A stretch of 25,004 nucleotides of DNA from a virus (IMGVR_UViG_3300049846_000961:1-25004); one strand, 5' to 3'. Positions 12,648-18,867 are shown, counted from the stretch's first letter. The notes: generated by a model from the letters alone, not told the origin. Numbers and translations are program-made.

Positions 12648-13091
12648 TCAACGAGCGTACAAATATCCTCCCGACCAATCGCAATTCTCAAGCACATATT
12701 CACGATCAGTAATCAATCGCAGATCATAACGAACACCTTTAGCAGGTGCTTTCCAAGTAGCAGATTTATAAACTTCTCCAGTTTGCTTGTCGATGAAGCA
12801 ATGAACCGAACGAGATCCACCACCATCAACAAATACAACTTTGTGATACTTTTTACCAGATTCAATCACATAATCAATCGGACAATCACCATTCTTCAGT
12901 TCTTCAATCTTGCGCTGATGATACTCTTGGGTATCAGCATCATTCATAAACTTTTGATGTCCGCGAATAGCATACTCAACATAATTCTGTTTGAGTGCTT
13001 CAATCAGCATTTGAGTGTACTTAACAACATTCTCAGCAATTTGTTGCTTTGCTTGTTGTTGAGCAGGAAAATCAACGAAAGCAGTTGTCAT
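12648..13091 (-). CDS. Conserved cyanophage-type early protein, 147 aa
   Basis: Starts after cassette copy 5. The N-terminal half is a long helix (AQQQAKQQIAENVVKYTQML). The C-terminal half is KYHKVVFVDGGGSRSVHCFI, then DKQTGEVYKSATWKAPAKGV and DWSGGYLYAR. I recognise the VHCF(V/I)DK.TGEVYK.A..KAPAKGVR block as conserved in many cyanomyoviruses, always of unknown function. It is the only gene between two hairpin/promoter units, so it has its own transcript. Confidence 0.88.
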   Translation of the reverse strand: MTTAFVDFPAQQQAKQQIAENVVKYTQMLIEALKQNYVEYAIRGHQKFMNDADTQEYHQRKIEELKNGDCPIDYVIESGKKYHKVVFVDGGGSRSVHCFIDKQTGEVYKSATWKAPAKGVRYDLRLITDREYVLENCDWSGGYLYAR

Positions 13092-13150
13092 TGGGTGAAA
13101 TCCCTTGAACTTCTTAAGAATACATCATTTTGAGCACTGTGCTCATTTAC
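13089..13150 (-). promoter_or_regulatory. Repeated promoter/leader cassette, copy 5
   Basis: -10 TATTCT at 13122-13117, dyad TTCTTAAGAA, AAGGGATTTCACCCAATG. Upstream it has TAAATGAGCACAGTGCTC; the last 13 bases (GAGCACAGTGCTC) are themselves a palindrome around the -35 position. Confidence 0.75.
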
Positions 13151-13151
13151 T

Positions 13152-13173
13152 GTGCCACTTGTAGAAGTGTCAC
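13152..13173 (-). repeat. Intergenic hairpin GTGACACTT/AAGTGGCAC
   Basis: Minus strand GTGACACTT, loop CTAC, AAGTGGCAC with one mismatch in nine pairs. It overlaps the stop codon of the 84-aa gene and precedes cassette copy 5. Confidence 0.65.
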
Positions 13174-13424
13174 CATTTGTTTTGTTGAATGAGGATCTTT
13201 TTGATCTCCTGATAAATGAACTGACGAAGTTTAGGTTCGGTAGTGTTATCAAAAGCATAATACAGTCGATTCAGATATTCATTTTGTGTTGCACCAATGT
13301 TACCATCACCACCAATGTCATTGAGTGAAGAACCACCTTTCGATTTTGGTTTGCCAAAGTTGCCTGTGATGTTACCTTGAGTCCTCAATTTAGGACGAAT
13401 CTTTGAGAGATTAGAGTAAGTCAT
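13170..13424 (-). CDS. Hypothetical early protein, 84 aa
   Basis: ATG 13424 overlaps the previous stop as ATGA. Product MTYSNLSKIRPKLRTQGNIT, then a Gly/Asn-rich stretch (GGSSLNDIGGDGNIGATQNE) and a helical end YLNRLYYAFDNTTEPKLRQF. The Gly-rich centre is probably disordered. Last gene of the 14011 operon. Function unknown. Confidence 0.7.
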   Translation of the reverse strand: MTYSNLSKIRPKLRTQGNITGNFGKPKSKGGSSLNDIGGDGNIGATQNEYLNRLYYAFDNTTEPKLRQFIYQEIKKILIQQNKW

Positions 13425-13564
13425 TTGAAAGTTGCGTTCACTCCCATAACTTTTGCTGTAGGATTGCGTGCTTGTGCAGTTTCGCGGGCATCTTTTGGAG
13501 AGTTAGCATACACTTCCTCTTTGAAGACTTTGCCACCAACGTAGAGTTGAACTTCGTATTTCAT
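13421..13564 (-). CDS. Small early protein, 47 aa
   Basis: ATG 13564 and TGA 13423-13421 both overlap neighbours (ATGA). Product MKYEVQLYVGGKVFKEEVYA, then NSPKDARETAQARNPTAKVM. The pattern 'Y.V.LYVGGK.F.EEVYA..P.DAR.TA.ARNP.A.V' suggests a small beta-beta-alpha-beta fold; cyanophages carry many proteins of this type with no known role. Confidence 0.8.
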   Translation of the reverse strand: MKYEVQLYVGGKVFKEEVYANSPKDARETAQARNPTAKVMGVNATFK

Positions 13565-13746
13565 AGTGTTTGAAACTCCTGTGCTTCTTTAATGTCAGAA
13601 TCGTAATACTTTTGAATGATAGAGTTAATTACTGGATACCATTCTTTGTCACATTCAGGATGCACTGCTTCACGCAACAAACGAAGAATACAAGTTTCTT
13701 CATTCTTTGTGAACTTAACGCGGTTGAGAGTATAACCAGTGTTCAT
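13561..13746 (-). CDS. Hypothetical early protein, 61 aa
   Basis: Start ATG 13746, chosen over a TTG two codons upstream. Product MNTGYTLNRVKFTKNEETCI, then LRLLREAVHPECDKEWYPVI and a helical end. Small helical protein with two Cys; no motif I can name. It starts 2 bases after the upstream stop. Confidence 0.7.
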   Translation of the reverse strand: MNTGYTLNRVKFTKNEETCILRLLREAVHPECDKEWYPVINSIIQKYYDSDIKEAQEFQTL

Positions 13747-13748
13747 AA

Positions 13749-13916
13749 TCAAACAGGGGTAACTTCAACGGAACGAATAAGATTTGTGCGATCTTGTGCT
13801 AGGTAATCATCAGCGATTTTACCACAAGATGAACGAGACTGAATGAACTTCTCTTCATAGTAAGTCTCTGCACTGTTGGGAACTCGATACTCAACCAGAA
13901 GACGATAATTGTTCAT
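13749..13916 (-). CDS. Small early protein, 55 aa
   Basis: ATG 13916, TGA 13751-13749. Product MNNYRLLVEYRVPNSAETYY, then EEKFIQSRSSCGKIADDYLA and a C-terminal strand. It may have the same small beta-alpha-beta layout as the 47-aa gene two places downstream. Starts 2 bases after the upstream stop. Function unknown. Confidence 0.7.
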   Translation of the reverse strand: MNNYRLLVEYRVPNSAETYYEEKFIQSRSSCGKIADDYLAQDRTNLIRSVEVTPV

Positions 13917-13918
13917 AA

Positions 13919-14011
13919 TCAAATAACACCTTTCCGAGACAGATACTGAATCAGGAAAACATTTCCTGCTCCCATACAGTAACCAATCAAGAAGAAAACA
14001 CCAGTTGACAT
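13919..14011 (-). CDS. Tiny membrane protein, 30 aa
   Basis: ATG 14011, TGA 13921-13919. Product MSTGVFFLIGYCMGAGNVFL then IQYLSRKGVI. Residues 4-24 form one hydrophobic helix with small residues, ending in a positive tail. First gene of the 14011-13170 operon, which starts after the large 14057-14093 hairpin. Short, so coding is supported by spacing and composition only. Confidence 0.55.
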   Translation of the reverse strand: MSTGVFFLIGYCMGAGNVFLIQYLSRKGVI

Positions 14012-14048
14012 AATCAATTAAGGTTGGGTGGTTTGACTCAACAAAGTT

Positions 14049-14093
14049 AGTATAAGGGTGCCACAGACGCTTCTGGGTGGGTCTGTGGACACC
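14049..14093 (-). terminator. Strong hairpin with -10-like TATACT directly downstream
   Basis: Minus strand GGTGTCCACAGAC, 12-base loop, GTCTGTGGCACC (12 pairs, one bulged T), 17 bases after the stop of the late gene 14110-14742. There is no T-run. TATACT at 14054-14049 may be the -10 of the 14011 operon, with only a poor -35 inside the hairpin. Confidence 0.55.
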
Positions 14094-14109
14094 TTTTCAA
14101 CTGGAACAC

Positions 14110-14742
14110 TCAGGGAAGGTAACTGAAGTGTGAACTATCCTTTTTCTTCCCTTTTCTGATGTCTGCTAAATCTTTTCTTCTTTCATCTGCAGTTCTATGT
14201 GCTCCACGTCTTTCATAATCTGCGTGAGGACCAGTTAAACCACTTCTTGCAGTTCTGATTGCTCTTTTCTCTTCTTTACTTTTTCCTGCTTCTACTTTTG
14301 CTTCATCTACATACTCTTCCCTTACACCAGTTTCTACATCTTGTCTCTTTTGAGTGCCAACAACTGCACTTGCTCTTGATTTTAACTTTTTACCTGCAGT
14401 TGGTCTGTCACCCCATTCTGTCGATGGTTTATCTTTCCAATCATCGTGTTTTCCAACATTTGCTTCACGACTTTTTGGAAGTGCTGTTGGTTTGGGTGAT
14501 TGTGGTTTTGATGTATCTGCTGCCATTGAAAACTTTTCAGTAAGTTCTAGAAACTCTCTAAAAGTTCTTGCTCTTGGATTGTAATATGGATTTACATCAG
14601 ATTTGTATTGTGTTCCACCAACATTCTTACCAAGATGCTTTTCCATTCTTCTCTTCTTCTCAAGTTCATACTGTTGTTTAGCAGTTCTTGGTTTGGGAAC
14701 AGGTTTACCAGTGATTCCTACTACAGTTTGATCCTTTGCCAT
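14110..14742 (-). CDS. Late basic low-complexity phage protein with FREF motif, 210 aa
   Basis: I start at ATG 14742 (MAKDQTVVGITGKPVPKPRT) because a TATAAATA late promoter ends 20 bases upstream; a longer frame would cross that promoter. After a basic helix (QQYELEKKRRMEKHLGKN) comes PRARTFREFLELTE at about residues 57-70, then a long K/R/E/P-rich disordered part. Many cyanophage virion proteins carry a short 'TF.EFL...E' segment; its role is unknown. Late promoter plus basic composition suggest a virion or DNA-packaging-related protein lying among early genes. Confidence 0.75.
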   Translation of the reverse strand: MAKDQTVVGITGKPVPKPRTAKQQYELEKKRRMEKHLGKNVGGTQYKSDVNPYYNPRARTFREFLELTEKFSMAADTSKPQSPKPTALPKSREANVGKHDDWKDKPSTEWGDRPTAGKKLKSRASAVVGTQKRQDVETGVREEYVDEAKVEAGKSKEEKRAIRTARSGLTGPHADYERRGAHRTADERRKDLADIRKGKKKDSSHFSYLP

Positions 14743-14761
14743 TTTACGAATACTTTTTGAG

Positions 14762-14769
14762 TATTTATA
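14762..14769 (-). promoter_or_regulatory. T4-type late promoter TATAAATA
   Basis: Exact T4 late core TATAAATA on the minus strand, 20 bases before ATG 14742. The leader (CTCAAAAAGTATTCGTAAA before ATG) closely resembles that of the 17911 gene. It overlaps the end of the upstream methyltransferase-like gene's spacer. Confidence 0.85.
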
Positions 14770-14774
14770 AGATG

Positions 14775-15329
14775 TCAATCAATAGGGAGTCTTGCGATAG
14801 AATTACTCTTGGGAACTTGCAGTTCTTCCATAATAATTTGTTTGGGAAGAAAGTTCCAGCAATAGTAACTAGAACTGAAGGTAATCTTGTCATTTGGACG
14901 ACCATCAGGACTATGAAACTTCATCCGCTTATCAAACATCAGCAGTTGCAAGTCCTTATCCTTGAACAACTGCTTGGGAGCACTATCATTCAACCAAGTG
15001 TTAGTCATAATGAGAGCAAATGGTTTCCCAAATGACAATGCTCGCTCAAAGAACTTACGCTTGTTTGTGAATGGTGGATTGGATACAATTACATCCCAAT
15101 GGAGTGGTTCATAGGTGAAAAAATCTTTACCTTCACTGATATGCGAATAAACTACACTATTCTGTTGAGAGATTTGCTTTACAAACTCACTCTCTGCAGT
15201 ATCAAATGGACACCAAACTTTTGCATCTTTGGGAATGTACTTGAGAATCGGAGTTACACCGTATGGAGGAGTATAACATTCGTCATTGTTACCCTCAGAA
15301 TACATCAGTTTTCCACTATCAAGCGTCAT
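14775..15329 (-). CDS. DNA adenine-N6 methyltransferase-like protein
   Basis: The 184-residue product has NNDECYTPPYGVTPIL at residues 14-29, resembling the (D)E(W)YTP start of phage DNA N6-adenine methyltransferases. VWCPFDTAESEFVKQI (38-53) stands in the AdoMet-loop position, and the catalytic DVIVSNPPFTNKRKFFERAL is at 79-98, with NPPF at 84-87. NPP(F/Y) is the signature of amino methyltransferases acting on adenine. No target-recognition domain is obvious, so it is compact. ATG overlaps the stop of the nuclease-like gene as ATGA, pointing to a modification partner. Confidence 0.8.
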   Translation of the reverse strand: MTLDSGKLMYSEGNNDECYTPPYGVTPILKYIPKDAKVWCPFDTAESEFVKQISQQNSVVYSHISEGKDFFTYEPLHWDVIVSNPPFTNKRKFFERALSFGKPFALIMTNTWLNDSAPKQLFKDKDLQLLMFDKRMKFHSPDGRPNDKITFSSSYYCWNFLPKQIIMEELQVPKSNSIARLPID

Positions 15330-15826
15330 ACAATGCGAGTCCCAAACTGTTGGATTTCTTTCTTAGTCAGGTTACCAGAAAGGCGTGGATCTTTGTGCTT
15401 ACCGTGAATCTTACGCTCCCAATCTTTCTTGAGTTTTGGAAGAAGAATCATCAGCACATCGTTACCAGTGAGTTTCCACACTTCCACCACTTTTCCACCC
15501 TCATAACGGGCAATGTAGTGGTTAGAGTATTTACCAAGTTTCTCCTCAATTAGATAACGCTCCTGCTCTTCCCAAGTATCCTGAACACTGATACCATTAT
15601 ACGTCCCATTGATAGAATTGGCAATGGTAGATTTATACTCACATTCACCATCATCATCCACAGCATCAGCACCAGAATAGGTTTCTGCTACTTTATGTCC
15701 AAGAATACCAGCAAGATGAATCTCACGAGAGCGAGCATAGGAGAATGGATCGCCCCAACCTTGTTCTTCACAGAGTTGATACATTTGCTCAAACAGTTCT
15801 TGAAACTTTTGTTCAGGAGTTGTCAT
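15326..15826 (-). CDS. PD-(D/E)xK-type nuclease-like protein (possible restriction endonuclease)
   Basis: With ATG 15826 the product is 166 residues; GTG 15835, overlapping the previous stop as GTGA, is an alternative giving 169. Residues 31-68 read ARSREIHLAGILGHK, then GADAVDDDGECEYKST, placing Asp54 and Glu63-Tyr-Lys65 as a D...ExK catalytic set with Glu35 ahead. That spacing fits PD-(D/E)xK enzymes such as type II restriction endonucleases. The rest (WEEQERYLIEEKLGKYSNHY, LLPKLKKDWERKIHGKHKDP) could hold DNA contacts. Location directly before a methyltransferase gene supports a restriction-like role. Cleavage and specificity are inferred. Confidence 0.65.
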   Translation of the reverse strand: MTTPEQKFQELFEQMYQLCEEQGWGDPFSYARSREIHLAGILGHKVAETYSGADAVDDDGECEYKSTIANSINGTYNGISVQDTWEEQERYLIEEKLGKYSNHYIARYEGGKVVEVWKLTGNDVLMILLPKLKKDWERKIHGKHKDPRLSGNLTKKEIQQFGTRIV

Positions 15827-15831
15827 TTGAT

Positions 15832-16725
15832 TCACCAGTTTTTAGCGATAGTAAAGTTGTTGTAAGAGAACTCTTCTCTGTTCACGATCTTGTAACTTCC
15901 AAACTCATTGTGCATTACATAACCTTCGTGATCGCTGATTTGTCCATCAATCTCACAGGTAATGTCAGTGGAAGATTCAATGAAGCAGAAAAGATCCATC
16001 TTAATAGACTCAACAAGTTTCCACAATCTCATCAAGTTGATGTCAACATCATAATTTTCTGCAATTTCGTGTTCGTCAACCTCCCTACCCTCGCGGATGT
16101 AAGAATTGATCACTTTTTTGAGTTCTCTTGCTTGTTTATCATTGACGAAAGTGCAAAGTGTGCTCATTTGCTTAGCAAACTTGCAGAAGTCTTCAATGTC
16201 ATCACGATAAGGACAAATAGATGCTTCAGGTTGCACCCACTTTACATCCAAAGTATCAATGAACTGCTTGCTGATAGGATGTGCAACAGCATTGCGAAGA
16301 TCATCCTCACATTCATACTCAGTATGAGGAGCAATGATTACACTTTGCTCAATCACCTCAGGGAACTTGTAAGTGATCGTATTGGGGCGATAAGTATCAT
16401 CACCACCAAAACCGATAAAATCACCTTGATAGACATAATTTGTGCGAGGTAGACTATCAAAGCAAGCGTGAAGAATAGACGCAACTTTACCTTCGTGGTT
16501 CTGATCAATTTCATCGTGAGAATGATTGATTTTGATTTTTACTTTGTTGAAGACACTTTTTGTTCCAACAAAGAACTTACCGTTAGCAGGATTGCGACCC
16601 CACACAATAGCAGGAGCACCATCAATCTTTACGCTGACATAAGAATCAGCAGTGAACCAATCTAACACCGAAAGATCACCAGTCAAGATGGTATCTTCTG
16701 GATGTTCGATGTGTTTGTTTTGCAT
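15832..16725 (-). CDS. Nucleotidyltransferase/RNA-ligase-like protein
   Basis: ATG 16725 gives 297 residues (MQNKHIEHPEDTILTGDLSV); a GTG further upstream lies inside a hairpin and is rejected. Motif I of covalent nucleotidyltransferases is visible as VSVKIDGAPAIVWG (about 30-43, Lys of KIDG). Then come VYQGDFIGFGGDDTYRPNTI (about 97-116, motif III-like), HEGYVMHN (motif IV-like) and SYKIVNREEFSYNNF (motif V-like, about 278-292). Such enzymes (RNA/DNA ligases, capping enzymes) bind AMP or GMP on that Lys. It heads the nuclease/methyltransferase operon and overlaps or abuts the next gene. Substrate unknown; I place it in the superfamily, not in a named family. Confidence 0.75.
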   Translation of the reverse strand: MQNKHIEHPEDTILTGDLSVLDWFTADSYVSVKIDGAPAIVWGRNPANGKFFVGTKSVFNKVKIKINHSHDEIDQNHEGKVASILHACFDSLPRTNYVYQGDFIGFGGDDTYRPNTITYKFPEVIEQSVIIAPHTEYECEDDLRNAVAHPISKQFIDTLDVKWVQPEASICPYRDDIEDFCKFAKQMSTLCTFVNDKQARELKKVINSYIREGREVDEHEIAENYDVDINLMRLWKLVESIKMDLFCFIESSTDITCEIDGQISDHEGYVMHNEFGSYKIVNREEFSYNNFTIAKNW

Positions 16726-16746
16726 TGGTTTGGTGTCAACTTTAAT

Positions 16747-16785
16747 AATATAGAACCACTCCAGCACCTTTGAGCACTGGAGTGG
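16747..16785 (-). repeat. 9-bp hairpin followed by TATATT box
   Basis: Minus strand CCACTCCAG (16785-16777), 12-base loop, CTGGAGTGG (16764-16756), after the stop of the 68-aa gene. TATATT at 16752-16747, 21 bases before ATG 16725, may be the -10 for the nucleotidyltransferase operon; the -35 is poor. Confidence 0.55.
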
Positions 16786-16793
16786 ACACTTTA

Positions 16794-17000
16794 CTAATTG
16801 TCTTCCTTTAGTTTATCCTGAGCAGATTTGCTAATTTTACATACCATATCGTTGTCATAAAAATACTTCACACGTTCACGACGAGCAGCAAGTAAGAGAT
16901 TATATTCTTCTTGCTGTTGTTTAGTAAAGGTAAAATCTTGACGACGCCAAGCATCTTTCAGTTCTTTCAGATGCGGAAGAACATTTACAGTGTCAGTCAT
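16794..17000 (-). CDS. Conserved small early protein, 68 aa
   Basis: Product MTDTVNVLPHLKELKDAWRR, then QDFTFTKQQQEEYNLLLAAR and RERVKYFYDNDMVCKISKSA. The pattern V.V..HLKEL..AW.RQDFTFTK.QQE.Y..L...RRERV...Y is one I know from several phages; it looks like a helical DNA- or protein-binding module without known function. It starts 5 bases after the upstream stop. Confidence 0.8.
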   Translation of the reverse strand: MTDTVNVLPHLKELKDAWRRQDFTFTKQQQEEYNLLLAARRERVKYFYDNDMVCKISKSAQDKLKEDN

Positions 17001-17005
17001 TGATT

Positions 17006-17146
17006 TCAGTAATCGTAGTTAGAGTTCAGGAAAGAATTGAAAGATTTGTCTTCATCTTCGACTTCATCGAAGAGTTCATCGTAAGATGCTTCTGCAAAGT
17101 CAAAACCAGCAGATTCTTCAATCTGAATGTCATCAAAGTGGTTCAT
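17006..17146 (-). CDS. Small acidic early protein, 46 aa
   Basis: ATG 17146 (CACCAATG context as in the cassettes), TGA 17008-17006. Product MNHFDDIQIEESAGFDFAEA, then SYDELFDEVEDEDKSFNSFL. Very acidic (about a third D/E). Could mimic nucleic acid or bind a basic partner, but no family is recognised. First gene of a two-gene operon. Confidence 0.65.
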   Translation of the reverse strand: MNHFDDIQIEESAGFDFAEASYDELFDEVEDEDKSFNSFLNSNYDY

Positions 17147-17171
17147 TGGTGTTTTTCAACTGAACAAATGT

Positions 17172-17200
17172 AATATACAGGAAATTGGAGTGCTTGTCTG
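17172..17200 (-). promoter_or_regulatory. Sigma70-type promoter for 17146 operon
   Basis: CAGACA (17200-17195, four of six -35 bases), 17-base spacer, TATATT (17177-17172). It is just downstream of the 17207-17230 hairpin, the usual arrangement in this window. Confidence 0.45.
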
Positions 17201-17206
17201 TGATCA

Positions 17207-17230
17207 GTGGACGGTTTCCAAACTGTCCAC
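17207..17230 (-). repeat. Intergenic hairpin GTGGACAGTTT/AAACCGTCCAC
   Basis: Arms of 11 bases around a 2-base centre, with one wobble, so 8-9 pairs in practice. It begins next to the stop of the late coiled-coil gene and resembles the 9524-9547 hairpin. Confidence 0.7.
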
Positions 17231-17911
17231 TCAACGTGCAAGAATTGCTCTCATTCTTGCACGTTTTGCTGATTGTTGTGCTTGTGCTTCGTGTTCCATT
17301 TCCCTCTGAGCGTGTGCTTCTCTTGCTCTTTTTCTTGATAATTGACTTTTTGCAATCATCTGACTATAAAGATTTGGTTCCATTGTTGGAGTCTGTTCTG
17401 TCTGCAATTCTTCATCAATTTTAGAGTTTAATGCTTCTGCTGCTTCTCTTGCTTTTTGTCTTCTTTCTTCTCTTTTGGATGCTTCTCTTTGTTTTCTTTC
17501 TACTTCTTTTTCCTTTTGTGTTGCTTGCCTTTCTGCAGCATTTTGCTTTTGCAGTTCAATTTGAGATGCTACCTTTTCTTTCTGTGCTGCCTGATATTCA
17601 GCAACTCTACCCTTTTGTGCTGCTATTTGATCTAGTTGCCTCTGACGGAGTTCTTGTCTTCTTTGTTGCAGATCTTCTTTGATTTTTTGTACTTTTTTTA
17701 CATATTTTTTAACTGCTTGTCCACCACTGCGCTTTACAATCAACTTCTCAATTTCTTTCTTTTTTGGTTTACCTTCTGGTCCTTCATATTTTTGAAGAGT
17801 ATAAGTTTGCATACCACCAGGATGTCTTACATAAGTTCCAGGAACTGCGTGTGGTGGAGTGTCTGGTTTTTTTCCTTCACAGATTTCGTAGAACTCTCTA
17901 AATGTTAGCAT
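17231..17911 (-). CDS. Late coiled-coil phage protein with FREF motif, 226 aa
   Basis: Begins MLTFREFYEICEGKKPDTPP, so the FREF segment is at the very N-terminus. A short globular part (GTYVRHPGGMQTYTLQKYEG) and a K-rich linker follow. Residues 75-165 then form a long Q/E/K/R/A-rich coiled coil (e.g. QQRRQELRQRQLDQIAAQKG), with a second coil from 190. A CTAAATA late core lies 20 bases upstream, and the leader matches that of the 14742 gene. Likely a late virion or assembly protein; the low-complexity coil hinders homology search. The last codons form part of an inverted repeat (17234-17264). Confidence 0.75.
   Translation of the reverse strand: MLTFREFYEICEGKKPDTPPHAVPGTYVRHPGGMQTYTLQKYEGPEGKPKKKEIEKLIVKRSGGQAVKKYVKKVQKIKEDLQQRRQELRQRQLDQIAAQKGRVAEYQAAQKEKVASQIELQKQNAAERQATQKEKEVERKQREASKREERRQKAREAAEALNSKIDEELQTEQTPTMEPNLYSQMIAKSQLSRKRAREAHAQREMEHEAQAQQSAKRARMRAILAR
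17234..17264 (-). repeat. 12-bp inverted repeat inside gene end
   Basis: ACGTGCAAGAAT, 7-base loop, ATTCTTGCACGT: a perfect 12-bp stem formed by the last codons (ARMRAILAR) of the late gene, next to the 17207-17230 hairpin. Possibly an unusual terminator or RNA-end protector. Confidence 0.7.
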
Positions 17912-17931
17912 TTTACTTATACTTTTTTAGA

Positions 17932-17938
17932 TATTTAG
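17932..17938 (-). promoter_or_regulatory. T4-type late promoter CTAAATA
   Basis: Minus strand CTAAATA (AACTAAATATCT), 20 bases before ATG 17911, followed by the leader AAAAAAGTATAAGTAAA. It begins 3 bases beyond the stop of the upstream gene. Confidence 0.65.
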
Positions 17939-17940
17939 TT

Positions 17941-18207
17941 TTACTCAAACTCAAAAGAACTATTAGATACTTTCATTGGAGGAGTGTGATACTCTGGAAT
18001 GTTGGAGGTTTCAACAAATACTTCAATCTTAGTCTCATCATTCCAGTGACGAATCACACCAGCACAAATAAAAGCATTAGTGATCAAATAAGTTGCAAAT
18101 ATAAAGGTGCGAATAATTGCAACCTTATCAGATTCTTTATCACATTTAGATGCTTTTTCACCCAACGCTTTTGCCCACCATCTCCAAGCAGTTTTGTTCT
18201 TCTTCAT
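17941..18207 (-). CDS. Conserved membrane protein, 88 aa
   Basis: Starts are ATG 18207 (MKKNKTAWRWWAKALGEKAS; AGAG upstream) or ATG 18231, 8 residues longer; I prefer the former for its typical cyanophage beginning. A transmembrane helix lies at about residues 29-51 (AIIRTFIFATYLITNAFICA), followed by a polar C-terminal domain (IRHWNDETKIEVFVE). Probably a single-span inner-membrane protein with N-terminus inside. The start lies inside the end of the upstream gene (50 bases). Confidence 0.75.
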   Translation of the reverse strand: MKKNKTAWRWWAKALGEKASKCDKESDKVAIIRTFIFATYLITNAFICAGVIRHWNDETKIEVFVETSNIPEYHTPPMKVSNSSFEFE

Positions 18208-18433
18208 AGATTGATTCTCTTGATTTAACATACTTTAACTGTTTCCAATCTTCTTTATAACAAACCACAAGCAATCTTTCATTTGCGTGAATGGGACAGC
18301 ACTGATAATTTACTTGGTCTTTTGGACGTACAATATATTCAATCGTTATATATTGGTCATCAACAAAATAAACCCAACCTTCAACACCTTTTGTCCATTC
18401 AACATAATCATTGACTTGTGGTTTGTATGTCAT
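18158..18433 (-). CDS. Conserved cyanophage-type protein, 91 aa
   Basis: ATG 18433 overlaps the previous stop as ATGA. Product MTYKPQVNDYVEWTKGVEGW, then VYFVDDQYITIEYIVRPKDQ, C..H.NERLLVVCYKEDWKQL and KYVKSRESIYEE. I recognise the YVEW....GWVYF....YITIE..VRPK block from many cyanomyoviruses. Beta-rich, SH3- or OB-like layout by guess; function unknown. Its last 16 codons overlap the membrane-protein gene. Confidence 0.85.
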   Translation of the reverse strand: MTYKPQVNDYVEWTKGVEGWVYFVDDQYITIEYIVRPKDQVNYQCCPIHANERLLVVCYKEDWKQLKYVKSRESIYEEEQNCLEMVGKSVG

Positions 18434-18711
18434 ACAAAGAACGCATCCAATGGAGACTGCTTGATAGGCATTGCTGTGTAGTTTCTCGTGTCCTTGATAT
18501 TTACACGAGAACCGATGGACTTACTATTGATGGGGGCGAAGTATTCTCTGGTTTTGGATTTATAGAATCCCCAGATAGTTTTTGTTGCAGCACCATTATT
18601 GTAATCAAACTTGCGATGGCAATGCAACCATATAGCAATAACTCCACGCTTGAACTCTTCAAACTCATAAGAATACCCCTTTGGTGCTTTGTGTGGAAAC
18701 TCAGCAATCAT
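18430..18711 (-). CDS. Conserved hypothetical protein, 93 aa
   Basis: I take ATG 18711, because the longer frame reaching 18801 overlaps the 45-aa coiled-coil gene entirely. Product MIAEFPHKAPKGYSYEFEEF, then KRGVIAIWLHCHRKFDYNNG, TIWGFYKSKTREYFAPINSK and IKDTRNYTAMPIK. The 'FPHKAPKGY.YEFEEFKR.VIAIW..' block is a recurring phage pattern, and the C-terminal 'TRNYTAMP' too. Function unknown. Confidence 0.8.
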   Translation of the reverse strand: MIAEFPHKAPKGYSYEFEEFKRGVIAIWLHCHRKFDYNNGAATKTIWGFYKSKTREYFAPINSKSIGSRVNIKDTRNYTAMPIKQSPLDAFFV

Positions 18712-18838
18712 AGAACTTGTCACGCGACATATACTCAATTTGTTTCTGCAGTTGTGAGATTTCGTGTTCTTGTTCTGCAATTTTACTTTGCAGTTGTTCA
18801 ATACGTTCTTGGTACTGTTTCTTCAAATCAAACACCAT
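18701..18838 (-). CDS. Small coiled-coil protein, 45 aa
   Basis: ATG 18838, TGA 18703-18701. Product MVFDLKKQYQERIEQLQSKI, then AEQEHEISQLQKQIEYMSRD and a short tail. Four to five heptads with I/L at core positions give a clear coiled coil, so it probably dimerises. It shares 11 bases with the next gene. No known family. Confidence 0.65.
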   Translation of the reverse strand: MVFDLKKQYQERIEQLQSKIAEQEHEISQLQKQIEYMSRDKFYDC

Positions 18839-18867
18839 TTTATTGGTGTGAGTAACGTGGTGAGTCA

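Noticed and set aside
9463-13173. Repeats resembling a CRISPR array
   Set aside because: Copies are 700-1200 bases apart with genes between and are promoter cassettes; no short regular spacers and no cas genes.
14743-14778. N-terminal extension of the late FREF gene at 14742
   Set aside because: It would translate the TATAAATA promoter; the leader matches that of the 17911 gene, which starts at the equivalent ATG.
15745-16452. Plus-strand open frame of 235 codons
   Set aside because: It mirrors the nucleotidyltransferase-like gene, which has recognisable motifs and operon context on the minus strand; the plus frame has no promoter, ribosome site or recognisable protein.
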